From assembly GCA_003353825.1 (NCBI GenBank), contig PIVW01000075.1, forward strand, positions 1 to 16,652: a stretch of 16,652 nt of DNA, in the 5' to 3' direction. Under the pieces are notes generated by a model. The model had not been told where the DNA came from. It worked only from the letters and a program-made list of their open reading frames with translations, and searched no databases. Shown here in pieces: positions 7,972 to 14,301 of this stretch. Source of the stretch: Chloroflexota bacterium. Lineage in GTDB: Bacteria > Chloroflexota > Anaerolineae > J102. Both the position numbers and the translations under genes were made by a program. The stretch's first letter is position 1. Each line of letters opens with the position of its first letter.

Positions 7972-8483
7972 GAGACGTTACGCCTTGAAGGTAGAGCTGG
8001 CTGGCGAGATGTGCCATGCCAGCCTTTCGGTACTTCCGTGTCAACGCCTGTCAACATGTTTACCCATGCCGATGTTCCCTGCAGTTGGTGATTCACAGGA
8101 GCTTGAATCCAAATGATCTCCTCTCCGTAGATCGGCATGTCTTGCGTGCGTTCGAACGCTTCGACCCACACGCATTTCACCTCGGCAATCACCTCGCAAT
8201 GGCCGTTCGTGCGCACGCCGCCACAAGGACCATTGCGTAAATTCTTGGGACAGGACATGGGGCAAGTCATGCCGGTAGAATGGAGGAGAATGCACTGGCC
8301 ACACATGCGGCAATCAAAGATCAGGCTCTTGCCCCAATCCTCGGGCACATGGATCAGGCGGTTGCTGCGCTCATAGCCAATTTTGGAGATGAGCGGATGC
8401 AGCCAGTTGAACAAAACGTGCGTGCCCTGGTAAACTCGTTCGAGGAAATGGGGATGGTCGCGTAGCCAGCTACCAATACTCAC
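7968..8483 (-). CDS. metV: MetV, MTHFR C-terminal cysteine-rich partner protein
   Basis: This 171-aa protein is of the methylenetetrahydrofolate-reductase C-terminal (MetV) family, which forms a complex with MetF and carries a zinc or Fe-S centre. The diagnostic block is DCRMCGQCILLHSTGMTCP followed by MSCPKNLRNGPCGG: cysteines 58, 61, 64, 74, 78 and 87, with more at 96 and 104. It is slightly shorter than family members I recall (about 200 aa). The start is GTG at 8483, with only a weak AGGT about 12 bases upstream; 22 bases separate it from the RACo stop. It overlaps metF by the ATGA arrangement. The cysteine-rich block makes the assignment firm; the electron partner is not known. Confidence 0.9.
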   Translation of the reverse strand: MSIGSWLRDHPHFLERVYQGTHVLFNWLHPLISKIGYERSNRLIHVPEDWGKSLIFDCRMCGQCILLHSTGMTCPMSCPKNLRNGPCGGVRTNGHCEVIAEVKCVWVEAFERTQDMPIYGEEIIWIQAPVNHQLQGTSAWVNMLTGVDTEVPKGWHGTSRQPALPSRRNVS

Positions 8484-8506
8484 TGCGTGTGTTTACCTAT
8501 TCTACA

Positions 8507-10588
8507 TCAGGCCGGTGTTGGCGGACGGCTGCGACGGCGATGGATACGTGGTTTGGGGGGTTCGGGCATGGCATCGAAATCGGGCAAAACTCCCTGCAAG
8601 TGTGGATAAGGATCACTGGCGTGCGGTAAGTGGATAGCGCCTACGAATTCGTCCTGAAAGTCGGGATCAACTGCCGTTTCGACGTAGCGGACCCACTGCG
8701 AAATTCTTTGCGCTTCTTCCCGTTTATCTCGGTTGAGCAGGGCGATACGTGCTCCATCACCGGCGGCATTGCCCACTGCTACAACGTTTTCGAGTGCGCA
8801 ATCGGGGATCATGCCCAGCACCAGTGCGTATTTTGGATCAATGTAGCTGCCAAAGGCCCCGGCCAGCACGACCCTATCCACGTGTGTTACGTCAGCACGC
8901 ATCATGAGCAGTTTGGCGCCGGCATAAAGGGCCGCCTTCGCAAGCTGGATGTTGCGAACATCACTCTGTGTAACAAAAACAGCCTCACCCGTGCTCGTCT
9001 GATCGGCCGTTGCCAAGATATAGCTGCCTTTGGGGCCATCCCACTGCATGAGTTCTGTATCGAGGGTGTGATTGAATCGTCCATCGGGGAAGATGATACC
9101 TGTCAGGAGCATTTCCCCGATCACCTCGATGATGCCGGAACCGCAAATGCCAGTCGCCAACTGCTGCGGCTGCTCGTCCAGAGGGACATCGCTGCCCAGT
9201 TGCCAGTCGTGTGACCATTGCTCATCACCAATAACTTTGAAAGTGGCGATCTTCGTATCGGGATCGATACGTACTCGTTCGATGGCGCCGGGGGCTGCAC
9301 GCATACCATAGGTGATCTGTGCACCTTCAAAGGCAGGCCCGGTTGGGCTGGAGGCGCTGAACATCCAAGCCTTGTTGCCTAATACGATCTCTGCATTGGT
9401 GCCAACATCGACAGTAAGCACGATCTCTTCATGTTTGTACGGAGGTTCGGCAATGAGTACACCGACGTTGTCGGCTCCCACATGTCCGGCTTCTGCTGGG
9501 AGGATATGAACATTGGCGCAACGGTTCATGCGCAGGCTGAGATCCCGCGCCTTGAGATCGATGCTGTCACGATCCGCCAGGGCAAAGGGCGCACCACCCA
9601 GTTCCACCGGATCAATGCCCAAAAGGATGTGGATCATCGTGGTGTTGCCCACAAACACGGCTTCGTAAATATCTCTGGGTCGGATCCCCGCTTCTTTGGT
9701 CGCTCGCACCGCCAGCTTGTTTAGGGTGTCGATGATGGCTTTGTGCATCTTATCCAGGCCATCGTTATTGACCATGGCGTAGGAAATGCGGCTCATCAGG
9801 TCTTCGCCATAAGCCACTTGCGGATTCATCGAAGATTCGGTAGCGACCAACTCACCCGTTCGCAGATCGCAGAGATAGCCGGCAACAGTGGTGCTACCGA
9901 TATCCACCGCCAGACCGTATGCACCGTTGTGGTAGCCGGGGTGGAGGTCGATTACTTCTCGATCCTGCCAGATAGTAGCGGTAGCACGCCACTTGCCTTG
10001 GCGTAAAGTCGGCTGCAACTTCTGCAACACGGGCAGATCCAAACTCAAGTTCTCGAGTTGCCATTGATCCTTAAGCGCATCTTGTAGGCGCCCCCAATCA
10101 CCCCGGTGCTCACCCAGTACGGCTTCGTCGACTTCGACGTAATATTGGCGAACAGCGGGCGCCACTTCTATTTCCCGCTCAGTGGCTGATTTACGAATGA
10201 TCTGTTTCTGCGCCCGGCTCTCTTCTGGTACGAAGACAAGGGCATCACCTTGCACCAGGGCATTGCAGGAAAGCCGGCACTCAGTTTCTCCGATCTCCTG
10301 CAGCAGATCACGTTCCGCTTGCGAAGGCGCCGAGAGATGTCTACCACTGGATTCGATGTGGTGCTTCTGGAAGACGCCCTCTTCGATACGGACCTTGCAT
10401 TTACCGCAGGTCAAGCGGCCGCCGCAAATGCTCTCTATCTCCACACCCATGTGGCGGGCGGCATCGAGCAGTGGCGTACCTGGCTCCACACGAGCGCGAC
10501 GGCCTGAAGGCATAAAGATAACGAGGGGGTTTTCCTCGTCTTGGGGTTGGGGCTCTTTGATGGGGGGGCTGGCGGTTTGAATAGTCAT
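8507..10588 (-). CDS. Reductive activator of corrinoid proteins (RACo-like; 2Fe-2S ferredoxin plus ASKHA ATPase)
   Basis: RACo enzymes use ATP and low-potential electrons to bring accidentally oxidised Co(II) in corrinoid proteins back to Co(I). From the ATG at 10588 the protein has about 693 aa. A [2Fe-2S] domain with C55, C61, C64 and C108 (SICGGRLTCGKC, later CRLSC) is followed by a linker and a DUF4445/ASKHA domain with AVDIGSTTVAGYLCDL, the SMNPQVAYGEDLMSRI block, VFVGNTTM, LTVDVGTNAEIVLGN, AGAFGSYIDP and VGNAAGDGARIAL. An upstream in-frame start at 10672 would overlap the previous gene by about 50 bases and add a poor 28-residue leader, so I chose 10588. The C-terminus is an Arg/Pro-rich tail. 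It sits next to the corrinoid protein gene, the expected partner. Confidence 0.93.
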   Translation of the reverse strand: MTIQTASPPIKEPQPQDEENPLVIFMPSGRRARVEPGTPLLDAARHMGVEIESICGGRLTCGKCKVRIEEGVFQKHHIESSGRHLSAPSQAERDLLQEIGETECRLSCNALVQGDALVFVPEESRAQKQIIRKSATEREIEVAPAVRQYYVEVDEAVLGEHRGDWGRLQDALKDQWQLENLSLDLPVLQKLQPTLRQGKWRATATIWQDREVIDLHPGYHNGAYGLAVDIGSTTVAGYLCDLRTGELVATESSMNPQVAYGEDLMSRISYAMVNNDGLDKMHKAIIDTLNKLAVRATKEAGIRPRDIYEAVFVGNTTMIHILLGIDPVELGGAPFALADRDSIDLKARDLSLRMNRCANVHILPAEAGHVGADNVGVLIAEPPYKHEEIVLTVDVGTNAEIVLGNKAWMFSASSPTGPAFEGAQITYGMRAAPGAIERVRIDPDTKIATFKVIGDEQWSHDWQLGSDVPLDEQPQQLATGICGSGIIEVIGEMLLTGIIFPDGRFNHTLDTELMQWDGPKGSYILATADQTSTGEAVFVTQSDVRNIQLAKAALYAGAKLLMMRADVTHVDRVVLAGAFGSYIDPKYALVLGMIPDCALENVVAVGNAAGDGARIALLNRDKREEAQRISQWVRYVETAVDPDFQDEFVGAIHLPHASDPYPHLQGVLPDFDAMPEPPKPRIHRRRSRPPTPA

Positions 10589-10620
10589 CGGTGGATGATG
10601 TGTGTGTGCGAAATCTGTGG

Positions 10621-10932
10621 TTAGGATTCGGCTGGCTGGCTGTTTTTCGCCAATTCGGCCGTTTTGCGCCAATCTATCTCAGGATACTCGCTCTCTATCA
10701 CGGCTGCAATGGCAGTGGCCACTTCCATAGGAGTGCCTTCTTTATCAACGGCTTCGCTCCAGCGAAAACCGCTCATGTAGCCATCAGAGCCGGTGAGACC
10801 CGCTTTCATAGCCGCGCGGTCGACGGCATTCATAAAGCGTGGCGCCAGAGGCTGGCTTGAGCGAGTGCGACCTTGTTTAGCTCGCACCTGGGTGGGTATA
10901 TCGTACCAGTAGAGTATCTGATATTGAGTCAT
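10621..10932 (-). CDS. Small conserved protein resembling the 'virulence factor' family (PF13769)
   Basis: This 103-aa soluble protein has no signal peptide, membrane segment or cysteine pair. It opens with YQILYWYDIPTQVRAKQGR and continues with LAPRFMNAVDRAAMKAGLTGSDGYMSGFRW and a helical C-terminal part. From memory this pattern (YWxDIPxQV, then RF..A.DRAAM.AG..G.D.Y) fits the family annotated 'virulence factor', whose members occur beside B12-dependent methyltransferase genes in Rhodobacterales and others; the name is misleading. It is tightly packed between the corrinoid protein (16-base gap) and RACo (32-base gap to the preferred start). The context suggests a role in the methyltransferase/corrinoid complex. 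The molecular function is unknown. Confidence 0.75.
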   Translation of the reverse strand: MTQYQILYWYDIPTQVRAKQGRTRSSQPLAPRFMNAVDRAAMKAGLTGSDGYMSGFRWSEAVDKEGTPMEVATAIAAVIESEYPEIDWRKTAELAKNSQPAES

Positions 10933-10948
10933 TTCTTACGTGATAGTC

Positions 10949-11608
10949 CTATGCGGGTTGTTCAACACCGATTAGGCGTTTTGTGAGACGGACGGTAGCA
11001 CTGGCATCAGGTGCAAAACCGTCGGCTCCGACCTCGTCGGCGTATTCCTGCGTGACCGGAGCACCCCCGATCAAGATCTTCACCTGGTCTCGCAGCCCTG
11101 CTTCGGTAATGGCATCGATATTGACCTTGCACATGGGCATAGTCGTGGTCAGGAATGCACTCATTCCCACCGCATGGGGCTTGTGCTCTTTGATGGCGTT
11201 CACAAAGACTTCGGGAGCAACATTGACGCCCAAGTCGAATACTTCGAAACCAGCGCCTTCCAACATGACATTGCAGAGATTCTTGCCAATATCGTGAATG
11301 TCGCCCTTGACGGTGCCCATAACAAAGATACCGACCGGCTTGGCGCCGGTCTCGGCGATCAGAGGTTTGAGGATGCCCATGGCACCGCCCATTGCATTGG
11401 CCGCCACCAGCATTTCAGGCACAAAGTACTCGCCCTCTTCGAACAAGCGGCCTACCTCTTCCAGCGCCGGGATCAAGCCTTCGAAGAGTATCTCAAGTGG
11501 ACCCATACCAAGCTCGAGTCCTTCATTGGTGAGTTCGACGACAGGTTCATCTTCACCGTCGAGTGTATTGTTGTACAAACCATCTAGGATTTCTTCCTGG
11601 CGGCTCAT
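10949..11608 (-). CDS. Corrinoid (cobalamin-binding) methyl-carrier protein, MtbC/MttC type
   Basis: This 219-aa methyl-carrier protein accepts a methyl group on Co(I) from a substrate-specific methyltransferase and hands it on. It has an N-terminal four-helix cap (about 1-85, ending EYFVPEMLVAANAMGGAM) and a B12-binding Rossmann domain with GDIHDIGKN at 102-110, His105 being the predicted lower axial cobalt ligand. SAFLTTTM (about 140-147) and ILIGGAPVTQEYADEVGADGFAPDA complete the site. A near-ideal Shine-Dalgarno (GGAGG, 5 bases before ATG) suggests high expression, the best in the operon. It is preceded by its own promoter and leader (11609-11806). The substrate cannot be told from this protein. 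Confidence 0.93.
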   Translation of the reverse strand: MSRQEEILDGLYNNTLDGEDEPVVELTNEGLELGMGPLEILFEGLIPALEEVGRLFEEGEYFVPEMLVAANAMGGAMGILKPLIAETGAKPVGIFVMGTVKGDIHDIGKNLCNVMLEGAGFEVFDLGVNVAPEVFVNAIKEHKPHAVGMSAFLTTTMPMCKVNIDAITEAGLRDQVKILIGGAPVTQEYADEVGADGFAPDASATVRLTKRLIGVEQPA

Positions 11609-11618
11609 TTTTCCTCCA

Positions 11619-11713
11619 AAATCGTGAAGTGAAGAGCGATAAAAAGTTTGAGATAAGGACTTAGGGCAGAATAATATCCGAAACCGCTTCCTCTAGATGA
11701 CCGTAGAGTTTCG
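11619..11713 (-). promoter_or_regulatory. Untranslated leader of the corrinoid operon with a possible hairpin
   Basis: This is the 5' leader between the predicted promoter and the corrinoid protein start. One possible hairpin occupies 11679-11713 (outer arm CGAAAC/GTTTCG, inner CTCTA/TAGAG with an asymmetric bulge). I do not see the B12-box of a cobalamin riboswitch. A regulatory role is only a possibility. Confidence 0.25.
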
Positions 11714-11753
11714 CATGTTATTGAATTCTCAGTCCTAAGGGGCTGTCTGGGGG

Positions 11754-11782
11754 GTTATAGTTTAAACGTACTCAACTGTCAA
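11754..11782 (-). promoter_or_regulatory. Sigma70-type promoter for the corrinoid/RACo/metVF/fdh operon
   Basis: On the minus strand a perfect -35 box TTGACA (11782-11777) is followed after exactly 17 bases by TATAAC (11759-11754), one mismatch from the -10 consensus. It lies about 145 bases before the corrinoid protein start codon and just downstream of the URO-D gene. This would allow the corrinoid, activator and oxidation genes to be transcribed separately from gntR and the URO-D gene. Confidence 0.7.
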
Positions 11783-11800
11783 GTAACCGTACACCGTTAC
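11783..11800. promoter_or_regulatory. Inverted-repeat operator candidate for the GntR regulator
   Basis: The arms GTAACNGT and ACNGTTAC face each other with 2 bases between (14 of 18 positions symmetric). The repeat directly abuts the -35 box of the promoter at 11754-11782. Dyads with GT/AC outer bases are typical of GntR-family targets, and a GntR gene lies two genes upstream, so it is a plausible target for that regulator. Binding is inferred, not shown. Confidence 0.5.
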
Positions 11801-11806
11801 CAGAAT

Positions 11807-13037
11807 TTACACCTCAACGGGCGTGTTTTTCTCTTTTTGTAGCAGATAACGTGTATCCATGTCGTACATGGTATAGACATTCTCGAGGGGTGTATCCGAC
11901 TGGATATGGTGAGAGCTGCACAAAATATAGCCTCCTCCATCGCCTAGAACCCGGATGCGTTCCTGGACCTCGTTGCGGACGTCTTCTGTGGCGCCGCGCG
12001 GCAAGGTCTTGATGATGTCGATGCCGCCATGAAAGCTAAGCCTGTCGCCGAATTCTGATTTCAGTTTTTCAGGTTCCATGCCTTTGGCGTCAGTTTGCAC
12101 AGGGTTGAGCAGATCGATGCCGAGGTCAACCAGGTCGGGCAGCAGGGGGTAGAGGGCGCCGTCGCAATGGAACATGACGGGGATGCCATACGATTTGGCG
12201 ATGTCGATGATGCGTTCGTGGTAGGGGCGCACGAATTTACGGTACATACGTTTTGAGATCATCAACGAGTTTTGGGTGGCGACATCATCATAAAGATAGA
12301 CCATATCGAGCCGGTCACCGACCGCATCTAAGACCGTGCGGGTGTTCTCGACATACACCTCGGTGAGCCGATCCATGATGTAGAGGGGGATTTCCGGGAT
12401 CTTTACAATATCCGTGAGAAATTCTTGCATACCGCGCAACTGCCAGGCGATCTCGAAGACTGAGCCGATGCGAAAACGGAGGTGGAAGTCGCCCATGGCG
12501 TCATACTGGTTGATCAGGCCCGGTAGGGTGCTGAAATCGAACCAGTCGGGTTCAGGCCAGGGATGGTCTTTTAGGTCATCCACCGATTCAGCCCAACTCA
12601 GCGGCCACACAGAGAACTCCTCGTAGGCGCCGGTGGGATTACGAACGATACCGATTACATGTCCCCAGATATCCCGCCAGGATCCGTCGGGTAATTTCTG
12701 GCGGCCAAGCGGTTGGGTGTCGAGCGGCTGTATGCATCCCACCCAGTTGACTTCAGCCCCGGGCAACAGGGCTGACTCGGGCGGCTTACAGAATTGATCA
12801 TAGGAGATAACCCGGCAGTCCACCTCGAAATGTTGTAAAATCGCCTCCCATCTGGGATCGAAGAAATCGTCGTCGCTGGGGGCGTTCGTCGATGCCCAGA
12901 TCGTCCTGCAATCTGCTCCATATCTCGGGCGTGGCCAGGAAATCGACCGGCTGGCGGTCGGGTAGTTCGTGCCGTAGGGCTGTCAGCACATGTTGGCGGT
13001 GGGTTAGCGCCTTGTTTTGAACATTATTGCTCATCAT
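11807..13037 (-). CDS. URO-D-fold corrinoid methyltransferase, interrupted by a one-base frameshift
   Basis: This is a uroporphyrinogen-decarboxylase-superfamily methyltransferase (the family of MtaA, MtbA and CmuA). It would move a methyl group between a donor or carrier and the corrinoid protein. The N-terminal part (13037 to about 12880) reads HRQHVLTALRHELPDRQPVDF and ATPEIWSRLQDDLGID. The frame then breaks in a run of five G (plus strand 12878-12882). Dropping one base continues as ERPSDDDFFDPRWEAILQ and through to 11807, giving a normal 409-aa protein. Possible zinc ligands are H290-C291 (FHCDG) and C373 (ILCSSHHIQ). The start has a Shine-Dalgarno (GGAGAG) and lies 18 bases after gntR. 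The frameshift could be a homopolymer sequencing error or a real mutation. The substrate is unknown; methoxylated aromatics or quaternary amines are only guesses. Confidence 0.85.
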
Positions 13038-13055
13038 ACTCTCTCCATGTTTGAT

Positions 13056-13871
13056 TTATGCCAGTGCCGTGATGTTGTCGACAGTTAGCGTATCGTTAGT
13101 GGAGATGATGGTCGCGTGGATGCCTGAACGTTGCATATCGGCCGTCAATATAAAGCTATCACCCTGCATCCAAACTTCAGAATACTCCACCAGAGAACCA
13201 TCACCTAGATATGTTTCCTGTTCAAGAAACATGATGGCGCTGCCTGGCGCCATGTCCAGACTATCGGCAATCCCTTTCTCGACCAGTTGGGCCTGAAAAG
13301 CCCTGCGCCCACGTTCGAGATGCAGTCCGTAATGAAACTCCAACACCTCAAACAGACGCAGCCGCCGGAAATCTAGCATCTCGATACCAGGACAAACATC
13401 ATACCGCACGTAGTTGTGTGACAACACAACCGGCTCATCCTCGATAAAACGTATACGTTTCAAGAAGAAAAAGGTGGACTTATCTGCACTAGTCTGTAAG
13501 CGGGTTGCCAGTCTTGTATCATGCTGGATGATCCGCTTGGCCAAGACCCTTGTCTCAAAGGGTATCCCCTTACTGATTAAATCTTCTGAGAAGGTGACCA
13601 TATTGTTGCCCAACGGCTGCTCTAACACATTGGCAGCGACGAAAGTGCCTCTACCATGTGTGCGCATGAGCAGGCCTTCTTCGGCCAGTTCGGCGATGGC
13701 TTTGCGTACCGTGCCCCGGCTCACCTCCAAAGTCTCTGCCAGATCTGTTTCGGCCTGTAGTTTGTAATGGCTGGGCCACGAACCGCTGAGAATCTGCTGT
13801 CGAATCCAATCTTTGATCTGTTGATAGATCGGCACAGGTCCTGTGCGGTCGAATTCGGGTTGGAGGGTCAT
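13056..13871 (-). CDS. GntR-family transcriptional regulator, HutC/UTRA type
   Basis: This is an effector-responsive repressor or activator of about 271 aa. The N-terminal winged helix-turn-helix (about 8-78) contains PVPIYQQIKDWIRQQILSGSW, LAETLEVSRGTVRKAIAELAEEGLL and RTHGRGTFVA. A UTRA ligand-binding domain follows (about 95-260) with LKRIRFIEDEPVVLSHNYVR, LDFRRLRLFEVLEFHYG and YSEVWMQGDSFIL. The ATG at 13871 is preferred over a GTG one codon earlier; no clear Shine-Dalgarno is seen. It is first in the leftward operon, 18 bases before the URO-D gene. Its effector could be the methylated substrate or its product. Candidate operators are the dyads at 11783-11800 and 13909-13921. Confidence 0.93.
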   Translation of the reverse strand: MTLQPEFDRTGPVPIYQQIKDWIRQQILSGSWPSHYKLQAETDLAETLEVSRGTVRKAIAELAEEGLLMRTHGRGTFVAANVLEQPLGNNMVTFSEDLISKGIPFETRVLAKRIIQHDTRLATRLQTSADKSTFFFLKRIRFIEDEPVVLSHNYVRYDVCPGIEMLDFRRLRLFEVLEFHYGLHLERGRRAFQAQLVEKGIADSLDMAPGSAIMFLEQETYLGDGSLVEYSEVWMQGDSFILTADMQRSGIHATIISTNDTLTVDNITALA

Positions 13872-13908
13872 CACAAAAAGGGCGAGGATAGATAAATGGT
13901 ATAGAGAC

Positions 13909-13921
13909 GACTATGAAAGTC
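13909..13921. promoter_or_regulatory. Short dyad (GACT-N5-AGTC) near the gntR transcription start
   Basis: GACTATGAAAGTC is a perfect 4-bp inverted repeat with a 5-bp spacer, about 12 bases downstream of the predicted gntR -10 box. That position would suit autoregulation. It does not resemble the dyad at 11783-11800, so the two may not bind the same protein. Confidence 0.25.
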
Positions 13922-13932
13922 TAGTAAGGTAC

Positions 13933-13961
13933 ATGCTAACATGAAGTTGAGGGGGTGTCAA
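13933..13961 (-). promoter_or_regulatory. Sigma70-type promoter for gntR
   Basis: On the minus strand, TTGACA (13961-13956) and TAGCAT (13938-13933) are separated by exactly 17 bases. This lies about 60 bases ahead of the gntR start and would drive gntR and the URO-D gene, and possibly the rest of the operon. Confidence 0.6.
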
Positions 13962-13992
13962 TGGCTGAATCGGTCAATTTCTGTAAACAAAA

Positions 13993-14023
13993 GACCCTGC
14001 CCATACTTTCGCATGGCAGAGTC
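13993..14023 (-). terminator. Intrinsic terminator oriented leftward
   Basis: On the minus strand, GACTCTGCCAT pairs with ATGGGCAGGGTC (one G-U pair, one bulge) around the loop GCGAAAGT, followed by TTTTGTTT. The plus strand lacks a U-tract. No minus-strand gene precedes it in the window, so it may shield gntR from leftward antisense transcription or be left from a lost gene. Confidence 0.6.
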
Positions 14024-14196
14024 CTTGAATTCGTAGAGCTATGATGTTTGAGTCCACTGAAAAAAGCCTATTAACCGCAAAGGACGCAAAGATCGCAGAG
14101 GAAAACATAGGGTTTCACGGGGAAAAGCGCGTTCAAACCCTACAATTTTTGCTGTTATCTCGGCCTTTACTGCTTGTTTAGGCGCTTACGCAAAAT

Positions 14197-14218
14197 CATC
14201 GACAGTTTTTTGTCGATG
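14197..14218. repeat. Perfect hairpin CATCGACA / TGTCGATG
   Basis: An 8-bp stem with loop GTTTTT, immediately before the TGGCAAG repeats. Neither strand has a proper U-tract, so I do not call it a terminator. The function is unknown. Confidence 0.5.
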
Positions 14219-14222
14219 TGTG

Positions 14223-14243
14223 TGGCAAGTGGCAAGTGGCAAG
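14223..14243. repeat. Heptamer tandem repeat (TGGCAAG x3)
   Basis: Three exact copies of TGGCAAG, directly followed by the point where homology to the URO-D protein begins (PVPVFGPYQLF from about 14251). The same period is seen at 4428-4497 and 15537-15571. Confidence 0.8.
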
Positions 14244-14301
14244 TCTGTGACCCGTCCCGGTATTTGGTCCCTACCAACTCTTCCCTTATACCTTCGGTGG
14301 T

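Larger units (their letters stand above)
14024..14250. other. Intergenic region with short repeats, no gene seen
   Basis: Together with the gntR promoter region this makes about 430 bases without a credible gene. It contains three 9-bp units at 14075-14101 (CCGCAAAGG, ACGCAAAGA, TCGCAGAGG), an 8-bp perfect stem CATCGACA/TGTCGATG at 14197-14218 around a T-rich loop, and the heptamer array at 14223-14243. Reading frames here have no recognisable product. Confidence 0.6.

Noticed and set aside
10589..10672. Upstream start for RACo
   Set aside because: Would overlap the preceding gene by about 50 bases and add a leader without similarity to ferredoxin-domain N-termini.
11609..11753. Cobalamin riboswitch in the corrinoid operon leader
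   Set aside because: The characteristic B12-box sequence is not visible and the leader is short for the class.
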